Notes under the pieces: model-generated
What the model saw: only the letters and a program-made list of their open reading frames with translations
The model's database searches: none
What the model was told of the DNA's origin: nothing
Assembly (NCBI GenBank): GCA_013076295.1
Contig: RQOL01000433.1
Span: forward strand, 1-64,000
Direction of reading: 5' to 3'
Origin: Sanderia malayensis
Lineage: Eukaryota; Cnidaria; Scyphozoa; Semaeostomeae; Pelagiidae
DNA length: 64,000 nt
In this document: positions 30,220-40,600 of the stretch, one piece after another
Layout of the letters: every line of letters starts with the position of its first letter
Position numbering within the stretch: position 1 is the first letter of the stretch
Made by a program: the position numbers and the translations under genes

Positions 30220-30995
30220 TTGATTAGTGTAAAATGCGAGAATAAATATTATTTTTTATTTGTGTTAATTGTGGGAATGAGTGTTATCTTTTATTAGTGT
30301 AAATTGTAGGAATGAATGTTAATATTACTGAAAATAGTAACTTAAAGTGTATAACAATATGGTTTCACTGAATTGACGTGGAATCCTGCGCAATTTGTGG
30401 GAATGAATGTTAATTTTGATTAGTGTAAGTTGCGCGAATAAAAGTTAATTTTTATTGGTGTAATTTGCGGGAATCAGTGTTATCTTTTATTAGTGTAAAA
30501 TGTGGCAATGAATGATAATATTACTGAAAAAAGTAACTAAAAGTGTATAAGAAATTGTTTCCCTGAATTGACGTGGATCATGCGCAAATTGTGGGAATGA
30601 ATTCTAATTTTGATTAGTGTAAAATGCGAGAATAAATATTATTTTTTATTTGTGTTAATTGTGGGAATGAGTGTTATCTTTTATTAGTGTAAATTGTAGG
30701 AATGAATGTTAATATTACTGAAAATAGTAACTTAAAGTGTATAACAATATGGTTTCACTGAATTGACGTGGAATCCTGCGCAATTTGTGGGAATGAATGT
30801 TAATTTTGATTAGTGTAAGTTGCGCGAATAAAAGTTAATTTTTATTGGTGTAATTTGCGGGAATCAGTGTTATCTTTTATTAGTGTAAAATGTGGCAATG
30901 AATGATAATATTACTGAAAAAAGTAACTAAAAGTGTATAAGAAATTGTTTCCCTGAATTGACGTGGATCATGCGCAAATTGTGGGAATGAATTCT
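30220..30995. repeat. Satellite A dimer duplicated in tandem (390 bp)
   Basis: The stretch beginning TGATTAGTGTAAAATGCGAG at 30221 recurs at 30611 with no difference that I can see across the dimer. It includes the shared rare variants GGAATCCTGCGC and GTTTCCCTGAATTG. The near identity implies a very recent duplication or an assembly duplication. Confidence 0.8.
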
Positions 30996-33191
30996 AATTT
31001 TGAGTAGTGTAAGTTGCGCGAATAATAGTTAAATTTTATTGGTGTAAAATGTGGGAATAAGCATTATCTTTTATTAGTGTAAATTGTGGGAATGAATGTT
31101 AATATTACTGAAAATAGTAACTTAAAGTGTATAACAATATGGTTTCACTGAATTGACGTAGAATCATGCGCAAATTGTGGGAATTAATGTTAATTTTGAT
31201 TAGTGTAAGTTGCGGGAATAAAGGTTAATTTTTATTGGTGTAAATTTTGGGAATCAGTGTTTTTTTTATTAGTGTAAATTGTAGGAATGAATGTTAATAT
31301 TACTGAAAAAAGTAACTAAAAGTGTAGAACATTTAGTTTTCGCTGAATTGACGTGGAATCATACGCAATTTGTGGGAATGAATGTTAATTTTGATTAGTG
31401 TAAGTTGCGCGAATAAAAGTTAATTTTTTTTGGTGTAATTTGCGGGAATCAGTGTTATCTTTTATTAGTGAAAATTGTGGGAATGAATGTTAATATTACT
31501 GAAAAAAATAACTAAAAGTGTATAACAATTTGTTCCCGCTGATTTGACGTGGAATCATGGGCAAATTGTGGGAATGAATGTTAATTTTGCTCAGTGTAAG
31601 TTGCGGGAATAGAAGTTAAATTTTATTGGGGTAAAATGTGGGAATAAGTGTTATCTTTTAATAGTGTAAATTATGGGAATGAATGTTAATATTACTGAAA
31701 TAAGTAACTAAAAGTGTAGAACAATTTTATTTCGTTGAATTGACGTGGAATCATGCGCAAATTGTGGAAATGAATGTTGCTTTTGATTAGTGTAAAATGC
31801 GGGAATAAAAGTTATGTTTTATTGGTTTAAACTGCGGGAATGAGTGTTACCTTTTATTAGTGTAAATTGTGGGAATGAAAGATAAAATTATTGAAAAAGG
31901 TAACTAAAAGTGTATAAAAATGTTTTTTCGCTGAATTGACGTGGAATCATGCGCGAATTGGTGGAATGAATTCTAATTTTGATTAGTGTAAAATGCGAGA
32001 ATAAAAATTAATTTTTATTTGTGTTAATTGTGGCAATGAGTGTTATCTTTTATTAGTGTAAATTGTGGGAATGAATGTTAATATTACTGAAAATAGTAAC
32101 TTAAAGTGTATAACAATATGGTTTCACTGAATTGACGTAGAATAATGCGCAAATTGTGGGAATGAATGTTAATTTTGATTAGTGTAAGTTGCGGGAATAA
32201 AGGTTAATTTTTATTGGTGTAAATTTTGGGTATCAGTTTTTTTTATTAGTGTAAATTGTGGGAATGAATGTTAGTATTACTGAAAAAAGTAACTAAAAGT
32301 GTATAAGAATTTGTTTTTGCTGAATTGACGTGGAATCATGCGCAATTTGTGGGAATGAATGTTAATTTTGATTAGTGTAAGTTGCGCGAATAAAAGTTAA
32401 TTTTTATTGGTGTAATTTGTGGGAATCAGTGTTATTTTTTATTAGTGTAAATTGTGGGAATGAATGATAATATTACTGAAAAAGGTAACTAAAAGTGTAT
32501 AAGAAATTGTTTTCACTGAATTGACGTGGATCATGCGCAAATTGTGGGAATGAATTCTAACTTTGAGTAGTGTAAGTTGCACGAATAATAGTTAATTTTT
32601 ATTGGTGTAATTTGTGGCAATGAGTGTTATCTTTTATTAGTGTAAATTATGGGAATGAATGTTAATATTACTGAAATAAGTAAGTAAAAGTGTAGAACAA
32701 TTTTATTTCGTTGAATTGACGTGGAATCATGCGCAAATTGTGGAAATGAATGTTGCTTTTGATTAGTGTAGGTTGCGGAAATAAAAGTTAATTTTAATTG
32801 GTGTAAATTGTTGGATTGAGTGTTATCTTTTATTAGTGTAATTTGTGGGAATGAATGTTAATATTACTGAAAAAAGTAACTAATAGTGTAGAACAATTTT
32901 TTTTCGCTGAATTGACTTGGAATCCTGCGCAAATTGTGGGAATGAATGTTAGTTTTGATTAGTGTAAGTTGCGGGAATAAAAGTTAATTTTCATTGGTGT
33001 TAATTGCGGGAATGAGTGTTCTTTTTTTTAGTGTAAATTGTGGGAATGAATGTTATTATTACTGAGAAAAGTAACTAAAAGTGTATAACAATTTGTTCCC
33101 GCTGATTTGACGTAGAATCATGCGCAAATTGTGGGAATGAATGTTAATTTTGGTGTACACGGGCAGTAATGTCATGCTGCTCACGGTGTGA

Positions 33192-34283
33192 CCTCGACCT
33201 AAGGCCCGCAGATCCGGCCGCTCAGAGACCCTTAGCCAGTCTCTCCAGTTTGGGCAAAACGGGATAAAATTATCGGCTTGCGAAGTAATTTTTCGTCACC
33301 CGTCATCTTTCATTGCTGGGAATCTACACCAACACTTGGACACGTGGGACACTGTCACTACTGGTTACCAGCATCGGGATACAATTCTCCGCACCATAAG
33401 ACAGGGTGTATCGGTCTTTGATTTCTTCACGCCTTTCAAAGGTTCGTTCAAAGGTCACAACTATAATTCAAATCGCCCCCCGCAGACACGTTTTGCAAAT
33501 AACTCCTCTTGCCACAACTTTGAGGAGTTCATCTCCACCACCATCTTAGAACGAGTGACAAACGGGTCTCTATCTGTCTGGGGCAAGGTGGGCGAATGCA
33601 GCCCGCCACACCTTGTTATGCCACTGACGGTGGAACCTTCAAAACCTCGCCTGTGTCATGACGAGCGATTCCTTAATCTCTGGATGAAGTGTCCATCTAC
33701 CAAATTGGACAGTATTACTGATCTCCCTCGTTATGTGGAGCAAGACCACCTGCAAACAAAATTGGACGACAAGTCCGGGTACGATCATATCCTTCTCACG
33801 GAGGAAAGTAGAACTTTCTTTGGTTTCTGCTGGCAGGATTGGTACTTCGTGTACCATTCTCTACCATTCGGATGGGCACCCAGTGCATACATTTACCAAT
33901 CCACGGGTTTGGCTGCTTCACACTTCATTCGCTCACTCGGTGTCACCCTTACCCAATACATTGACGATCGTCATGTTGGACAACTCCGGCTACACCCTGC
34001 ACCCCACCAACCATGGACTAACCACGAGCTGGCGAACACCACGATTTCCATTGTGGCCTTGGTCTTGGTGCACTGTGGATATTTTATCGGCTTATCAAAA
34101 TCGATTTTAGTACCCACTCAAAAACTGACCTTCCTGGGATTCATGTCCGACTCGGTAAAACAGTTGTTCACCGTTCCTGCAGAGAAAATTAAAAAACTTG
34201 CGGCACCCCAGGAATCTATTATTTCTTCCAAGTCAGTGTCGGTCAAGACCCTTCAACGTTTTGCGGGAAAAGCAATTTCCTAG
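33192..34283 (+). pseudogene. Reverse transcriptase domain of the Ngaro/DIRS-like element
   Basis: This is the polymerase part of the RT-RNase H polyprotein, which copies element RNA into DNA. The frame is open from 33192, just after a TGA at 33189, with no ATG before the domain, so the true N terminus is missing. A conventional count from the TTG at 33336 gives 315 residues. Visible motifs are PLTVEPSKPRLCHDERFLN (about residues 96-114, fingers), DDKSGYDHILL (about 144-154, motif A with Asp), LPFGWAPSAYIYQ (about 176-188, motif B) and YIDDRHVG (about 208-215, catalytic YIDD motif C). The reading stops at a TAG at 34281-34283. Beyond it the same frame continues without another stop into RNase H, so this is one polyprotein cut by a nonsense codon. 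The family resembles RTs common in corals, anemones and other marine invertebrates. Confidence 0.9.
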
Positions 34284-35261
34284 GCTTTAGCGGTACCCGC
34301 TGCTCGTCTATACTGTCGAGAAGTAAATGGCGCCATCAGTCGCGGCATCAGGTCGTCGAAACCTGTGCCTGTATGTGCCTCCCTTCTGATGGAGCTCAAG
34401 CATTGGCGTTTTCTCGATACGTGGAGTGGACACATCCCTTGGCGTTTAGAGAGACACCTTAGCATCTCGATCTCCTCGGATGCCTCTAACTCAGGCTGGG
34501 GAGGTGTCATTTCATCGCCCTCTCAGCGTTTAGAATCACGGGGTTACTGGTCAGACGTTGAGAGGAAGACAACTATAGCGGTTAGAGAAGCAAAGGCTCT
34601 ATTTCGTACAATCCTGGCCTTCAACAATCACGTCACCAATGCTCATGTGGATGCCTATGTGGATAATACCAACCTCTTTCATTTTTGGAACAATGAGGGA
34701 GGTCGCAACCCTGCTCTCACCGAGGAGATAAAACACATTTTTGAACTTACCCTTCGGCTGAACATTTCTCTCCACCTGCACTTCGTACCGTCTGCAGAAC
34801 AACTCGCAGATGACCTCTCTCGATTCCACTCCGATATTGACTGCCGTCTTTCAGACCCTGCTTGGTCTGTCATCGATCGCTTGTTTGGCCCTCACACATT
34901 TGACCTCATGGCCATTGCCGACAATGCCCGCCTTGACAAAAATGGTTTTAGATTACCATTCTACTCACCGTTCCCCTGCAAAGAAGCCTGCGCCACAAAT
35001 GTTTTTGCTCAGGAACTCACTCCCCTTGAGCAGTACTACGTCTTCCCCCCTTTTGTCCTAATAGGGCCACTTCTGAGATTCCTGCGGGATATCTGTCCTA
35101 GGAAATTTTGGTGGCCTCTTCTAACATCGCTTGCGACAGACAAGCTCCTGGTCGTTGCCAAACGACAGTTGGGAACCCTAGAACACCCCCCAACGAGGAC
35201 CCAAGGCTGGCACAGCAAGCCTCTTCAATGGGACCTATGGGTTTTTTCTTTAAAATTTTGA
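34284..35261 (+). pseudogene. RNase H domain and C-terminal region of the same polyprotein
   Basis: This continues the RT frame directly after the TAG, with no further stop until 35259-35261. The first possible non-ATG start is the GTG at 34365, but the natural start is by read-through from the RT. RNase H removes the RNA strand during reverse transcription. Counting from 34365, the acidic catalytic residues are visible as ISSDASNSGWGG (Asp 39), VREAKAL (Glu 75), YVDNTN (Asp 100) and LADDLSR (Asp 149/150). Downstream, FDLMAIADNARL, FYSPFPCKEACATNVFAQ and PPFVLIGPLL form the extension typical of DIRS/Ngaro polyproteins. This part shows no internal disablement. Confidence 0.87.
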
Positions 35262-35459
35262 TTCCGATTTTTATTATCTTTGCGTTGCCTTTGTCATTTT
35301 TTTCACGGGGGCTATTTTATGCCCTCTCGAGTGTCGTTTTTTAATTTTGTCATTGCATCTATCTGTTAAAATCAAACAACAATATCATTCATTCTGTTGG
35401 TTTTCTTTTGTCCTCTGCAAAATGCTCACCCTCCGTTTTTGCTCTTTTTCGCCTCCTAG
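35262..35459 (+). other. T-rich spacer between RNase H and recombinase frames
   Basis: This stretch of 198 bases is very T-rich and has no convincing coding frame. Its right end carries a pyrimidine-rich tract (about 35431-35456) followed by TAGCTTGCAG ending at 35466, which looks like a 3' splice site. The recombinase frame after it has no early ATG, so expression of the recombinase by splicing is plausible. I could not identify a matching GTRAGT donor. Basis: sequence pattern plus inference. Confidence 0.4.
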
Positions 35460-36822
35460 CTTGCAGTGTGTGTACCGCGCACTTGGAAACCGGCGACACG
35501 ATGCATCACATGTCTTCACCCGAATGATTTTGACTGTCGTTTCTGCCAACAATGTGGTCATCCGGCCGTCTGCAACTTTGTCAGCCCCCCTCCCTTGGTC
35601 CATGTTGACACCTCACAAATTAAGGTCAGAAAAGACGACTTGCTTGACTTCAAGCAGAAAAAGCCATACCAAAGACGCCTGTCTTTGGTATGGCTTTTTC
35701 TGCAATTAGTGCAATTGTCAGCCATGCAACTTCAGCTGGAGTCATTTCTGTGGTCTCTACCTCTTAAGAAAACGATCGCCTCGGCAGGCCCCCAGGACGT
35801 GATTGACTTCTTAATTTGGAAGGACCAATCAGGAAAAACTATTTCACACACTGATCCGTGCCGCTCAATGGGCACACCATCCCCTTGCGACTGCTATCGG
35901 GGCCTAGCTGCCGGTACAATTGACAGCTATATTGGCAAGCTACGCACCATCTTCAAAAGCAACGGTAAAGGCACTTCTTGGAATGAGGACCTCCACCTTG
36001 GTAACCCGGCAGCTCATCATTTAGTCAAAGATTATATCTCAACCGTCAAAGAGCAACAATCCATAGCTAGAGTCTCCCCACGTCAGGCTTCTCCTCTTTT
36101 CATGGACAAACTGGAGAAAATATGCAACGACCTAAAATCCTGTATCCTCTCTTCGGGGGACTCCCCATCCCTCCTGTATGCGTTGGTACGGGATCTGGCG
36201 TTTTTCAGCATGGACTTCTTCTCAGGCAACAGGGCTTCCAATCTTGGCCGCGTAAAGTCGATGGACGTGATGATTTCCCCCGACAGATCCCATGTTGTCT
36301 TTAACCAAGTCGTTGGAAAGACTTTGCGGGGAAATGGCCGCCACGTTTTCTCCGTTCGCCGCCTGGAGGGTTCGTCAATTTGCCCCGTGGCAAACCTGGA
36401 ATTATACCTGCATTTGGTTCGTCTGATGACCATCAATCTCGGCTCAGGCTTTCTGTTTCGACCCCTGGACGCCCGCGGCCATATTACTACCCTCGCATTC
36501 ACTCGCTCCACAGTCGCCAATAGACTCAAGAAACACATGCAAACCTGTCAATCTTCGAAGGGGAAACGGCTCATGGCCTGCGAAGTGGTTGCTCGATCAC
36601 GTTGGCTTTGCTTGGCGTTCCCACATCTGAAATTGCCGCTTTTATCGGCTGGAAGTCCGATGATATGGTCTCGCACTCCACACAGTCTGACTGGATCCTC
36701 GCGGTTCACGACCCAGGATCCCGGCTTGCCGCCGAAGCATCAATGGGCACCTCTTCGATCGGCTCTGACTTCAGAACTTTGAACTCATTAGCGGGTTTCA
36801 CCCCCATTATCGCCCCCTAATG
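35460..36822 (+). pseudogene. Tyrosine recombinase (YR) with N-terminal zinc ribbon, frameshifted
   Basis: The recombinase integrates the circular DNA copy of this element type. The frame opens after a TAG at 35457 and has no ATG until about residue 87 (numbering from the GTG at 35466). A zinc ribbon is visible as C13-x2-C16 and C27-x2-C30. A SAM-like core-binding region follows (TIDSYIGKLRTIF, LGNPAAHHLVKDYI), then the catalytic domain with Arg 256 in GNRASNLG and Lys 285 in VGKTLRG. After the G/A run at 36560-36566 the homology moves to the next frame: HGLR at 36572-36583 supplies HxxR, followed by TLALLGVPTSEIAAFIGWKS. The frame then stops at about 36820. Where the nucleophilic Tyr is expected (SH-Y-TQ) this copy has TCC, Ser, at 36677-36679. 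The original frame continues out of register to 36782. The gene is dead on two counts. Confidence 0.88.
35654..35703 (+). repeat. Perfect 23-bp inverted repeat with 4-nt loop inside the recombinase frame
   Basis: The left arm is 35654-35676 and starts GCAGAAAAAGCC. The loop is GCCT at 35677-35680, and the right arm is 35681-35703, ending GGCTTTTTCTGC. All 23 positions pair. The arm encodes KKPYQRR in sense and, read back, LVWLFLQ. The recombinase stays open across it. It looks like a snap-back (templated inversion) insertion, or a strong RNA hairpin. Confidence 0.9.
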
Positions 36823-36975
36823 GTTTCCTCTTTTACTTTTTCTTTTAGAAGGGTTTTGTTTTTATCTGAGTATTGGAAAGTAAGATTTTTGCGTGTCAGA
36901 AAAGTGGATCTATTTCTTGAACTCTGTCCAACCGACATATGTATGTACTTTCGCTCCCAGACTATAGCCGACGTA
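36823..36975 (+). other. Element 3' untranslated stretch
   Basis: Non-coding sequence between the recombinase stop and the first direct repeat. It is T-rich at first, then mixed. I see no motif beyond its position inside the element. Confidence 0.5.
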
Positions 36976-37038
36976 GCACTTTCCATATCTTAGCCAGTTT
37001 GAGAGTAGAACAACGTCCCGAAGTGACGATAGGTTACT
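36976..37038 (+). repeat. Direct repeat, inner copy (B1-like split terminal repeat)
   Basis: This 63-bp sequence contains TCCATATCTTAGCCAGTTTG and ends in GACGATAGGTTACT. It recurs at 37295-37357 with four mismatches, one in CACT(T/C)TCC and three in the GAAC...CCCG-AGT part. In Ngaro/PAT elements the right end has the order B1-A2-B2, and this copy would be B1. Confidence 0.85.
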
Positions 37039-37294
37039 TTTCTCACTGAGGGCTCATTTGTTCAAACGAGAACTAGGATCTTCTCACCCCTCTTGTACCC
37101 CTGTGGGCGCTGCGCGCAATAGCCCTGGACCCGAGATGACTGATGCGTGGCTTTATAGTAGTTGGGCACCCACAGACCACTCCCTTCTCACTGTTCACAA
37201 GTTTCAAGCGTGACTATACCAAAATGCCCCCACCCACCTCCCGCAGCGACGGCACTTTAGCCTGTTCTTCTTCTCTCAAACAGTGAGCCTCCTC
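37039..37294 (+). repeat. Segment between the direct repeats (A2-like)
   Basis: The 256 bp between the two 63-bp repeats are non-coding, with GC-rich patches such as GGGCGCTGCGCGC near 37107. In a split-direct-repeat element this segment should match the left end (A1). I found no match near 33153-33330, which agrees with loss of the left end. Confidence 0.5.
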
Positions 37295-37357
37295 GCACTC
37301 TCCATATCTTAGCCAGTTTGAGAGTAGAACGATGTCCCGCAGTGACGATAGGTTACT
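37295..37357 (+). repeat. Direct repeat, terminal copy (B2-like), right end of the element
   Basis: This is the second 63-bp copy, about 94% identical to 36976-37038. It ends in GGTTACT, directly against the first satellite B monomer, so it marks the right boundary of the element. The last T may belong to either side. Confidence 0.85.
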
Positions 37358-37699
37358 AATTGCACATGAATCCACGTTATTGCAGTTGAAACTAAATAAA
37401 ATACACATGCATTTGCTTGTTTTCAGTGATATTAACATTACTGCACACTAATTGCACATGAATCCACGTTATTAAAGCTGAAACTAAGTAAAATACACAT
37501 GCATTTGCTTGTTTTCAGTGATATTAACAACACTGCACACTAATTGCGCATGAATCCACGTTATTACAGCTGAAACTAAGTAAAATACACTTGCATTTGC
37601 TTGTTTGCAGTGATATTAACATTACTGCACACTAATTGCACCTGAATCCACGTTATTAAAGCTGAAACTAAGTAAAATACACATGCATTTGCTTGTTTT

Positions 37700-40600
37700 C
37701 AGTGATATTAACAACACTGCACACTAATTGCGCATGAATCCACGTTATTACAGTTGAAACTAAGTAAAATACACATGCATTTGCTTGTTTTCAGTGATAT
37801 TAACATTACTGCACACTAATTGCACATGAATCCACGTTATCAATGCTGAAACTAAGCAAAATACACATGCAATTGTTTGTTTTCAGTGATATTCACAATA
37901 CTGCACACTAATTGCACATGAATTCACGTTATTACAGTTGAAACGAAGTAAGATACACATGCATTTGCTTGTTTTCAGTGATTTTAACATTACTGCACAC
38001 CAATTGCACATGAATCCACGTTATTACACCTAAAACTAAGTAAAATACACATGCACTGGCTTGTTTCCATGATATTAACATTACGACACTAATGCACATG
38101 AATCCCATTATTGCAGTTGAAACTAAAAAAAATACACATGCATTTGCTTGTTTTCAATGATATTAACATTACTCACACTAATTGCACATGAATCCACGTT
38201 ATTAAAGCTGAAACTAAGTAAAATACACATGCATTTGCTTGTTTTCAGTGATATTAACAATACTGCACATTAATTGCGCATGAATCCACGTTATCACAGC
38301 TGAACTAAGTAAATACACTTGCATTTGCTTGTTTTTCAGTGATATTAACATTACTGCACACTAATTGCACATGAATCCACTTTATTGCAGTTGAAACTAA
38401 GTAAAATACACTTGCAATTGCTTGTTTTCAGTCATATTCACAATACTGCACACTAATTGCACATGAATTCACGTTATTACAGTTGGAACTAAGTAAAATA
38501 CACATGCATTTGTTTGTTTTCAATGATACTGACATTACTCCACACTAATTGCACATGAATCCACGTTATTGCAGTTGAAACTAAGTAAAATACACATGCA
38601 TTTGCTGGTTTTCAGTGATATTAACATTACTGCCAGAAATTGCACTTGAATCCACGTTATTACAAACTGAAACTAAGTAAAATACACATGCATTTGCTTC
38701 TTTTCAGTTATTTTCATTATCTGCACACCAATTGCACATGAATCCACGTTATTACAGCTAAAACTAAGTAAAATACACATGCATTGGCTTGTTTCCAGTG
38801 ATATTAACATTACTGCACACTAATTGCACATGAATCCACGTTATTGCAGTTGAAACTAAATAAAATACACATGCATTTGCTTGTTTTCAATGATATTAAC
38901 ATTACTCACACTAATGCACATAAATCCACGTTATTGCAGTTGAAACAAGTAAAATACACATGCATTTGCTTGTTTTCAGTGATATTAACATTACTGCACA
39001 GAAATTGCACTTGAATCCACGTTATAGAACTGAACTAAGTAAATACACATGCATTTGCTTTTTTTTCAGTTATATTTACATTACTGCACACCAAGTGCAC
39101 ATGAATCACATTATTACAGCTGAAACTAAGTAAAATACACATGCATTGGCTTTTTCCAGTATATTAACATTACTGCACACTAATTGCACATGAATCCACG
39201 TTATTGCAGTTGAAACTAAATAAAATACACATACATTTGCTTGTTTTCAATGATATTTACATTACTCACACTAATTGCACATGAATCCACGTCATTAAAG
39301 CTAAACTAAGTAAAATACACATGCATTGTTTGTTTTCAATGATACTAAACATTACTCCACACTAATTGGAGATGAATCCACGTTATTGCAGTTGAAACTA
39401 AGTAAAATACACATGCATTTGCTTGTTTTCAGTGATCATTACTGCACAGAAATTGCACATGAATCCACGTTATTACAACTGAAACTAAGTAAAATACACA
39501 TGCATTTGCTTTTTTTCAGTTATATTTACATTACTGCACATCAATTGCACATGAATCCACGTTATTGCAGTTGAAACTAAATAAAATACACATGCATTTG
39601 CTTGTTTTCAATGATATTAACATTACTCACACTAATTGCACATGAATCCACGTTATTGCAGTTGAAACTAAGTAAAATACACATGCATTTGCTGGTTTTC
39701 AGTGATATTAACATTACTGCACAGAAATTGCACTTGAATCCACGTTATTACAACTGAAACTAAGTAAAATACACATGCATTTGCTTCTTTTCAGTTATAT
39801 TTACATTACTGCACACCAATTGCACATGAATCCACGTTATTACAGCTAAAACTAAGTAAAATACACATGCATTGGCTTGTTTCCAGTGATATTAACATTA
39901 CTGCACACTAATTGCACATGAATCCACGTTATTGCAGTTGAAACTAAATAAAATACACATGCATTTGCTTGTTTTCAATGATATTAACATTACTCACACT
40001 AATTGCACATAAATCCACGTTATTGCAGTTGAAACTAAGTAAAATACACATGCATTTGCTTGTTTTCATATAACATTACTGCACAGAAATTGCACTTGAA
40101 TCCACGTTATTAGAACTGAAACTAAGTAAAATACACATGCATTTGCTTTTTTTCAGTTATATTTACATTACTGCACACCAAGTGCACATGAATCCACATT
40201 ATTACAGCTGAAACTAAGTAAAACACATGCATTGGCTTGTTTCCAGTGATATTAACTTACTTGCACACTAATTGCACATGAATCATCACGTTATTGCAGT
40301 TGAAACTAAATAAAATACACATACATTTGCTTGTTTTCAATGATATTTACATTACTCACACTAATTGCACATGAATCCACGTCATTAAAGCTGAAACTAA
40401 GTAAAATACACATGCATTTGTTTGTTTTCAATGATACTAACATTACTCCACACTAATTGGAGATGAATCCACGTTATTGCAGTTGAAACTAAGTAAAATA
40501 CACATGCATTTGCTTGTTTTCAGTGATCTTAACATTACTGCACAGAAATTGCACATGAATCCACGTTATTACAACTGAAACTAAGTAAAATACACATGCA

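Larger units (their letters stand above)
1..33152. repeat. Satellite A array, ~196-bp monomer (about 170 copies)
   Basis: The motif GAATTGACGTGGAATCATGC recurs at about 141, 337, 530, 726, 922 and 1118, which gives a period of 193-196 bp that persists to 33152. Each monomer has two parts. One is a block of about 95 bp running from AATGTTAATATTACTGAAAA to ATGCGCAAATTG. The other is three further copies of a roughly 35-bp module of the type GTGTAAATTGTGGGAATGAA followed by TTAAT-like and T-rich sequence. A shorter class of about 161 bp lacks one module (6716 to 6877, for example). The array is AT-rich, has no long open frame and runs off the left edge of the window. It is a candidate centromeric or pericentromeric satellite, but its location is inference. 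Confidence 0.97.
33153..37356 (+). mobile_element. Ngaro/PAT/DIRS-like tyrosine-recombinase retrotransposon, decayed and 5'-truncated
   Basis: A GC-richer island interrupts the AT-rich satellites. In order it encodes a reverse transcriptase, an RNase H with a DIRS-type C-terminal extension, and a zinc-ribbon tyrosine recombinase, all on the plus strand. It ends with two 63-bp direct repeats 319 bp apart. No DDE integrase, aspartic protease or methyltransferase is visible. The recombinase plus split direct repeats without a methyltransferase fit Ngaro/PAT types better than DIRS sensu stricto. No Gag-like ORF or left terminal repeat precedes the RT, so the left end appears truncated. Satellite A stops after AATGAATGTTAATTTTG, and satellite B starts at TAATTGCACATG. 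The element is inactive: it carries a nonsense codon, a frameshift and a lost catalytic Tyr. Confidence 0.88.

Noticed and set aside
1..33152. CRISPR-like look of regularly repeated sequence
   Set aside because: There are no unique spacers between fixed repeats; the whole unit repeats. The flanking genes are eukaryotic retrotransposons.
36083..36538. 151-codon open frame on the minus strand inside the recombinase
   Set aside because: It is the antisense shadow of the recombinase, which has clear motifs on the plus strand.
35466..36820. Bacterial or phage XerD-type integrase from contamination
   Set aside because: The zinc ribbon, the linkage to an RT-RNase H with DIRS-type features and the flanking satellites identify a eukaryotic retroelement.
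33153..37356. LTR retrotransposon or endogenous retrovirus
   Set aside because: No long terminal repeats, protease or DDE integrase. The recombinase is of the tyrosine type.
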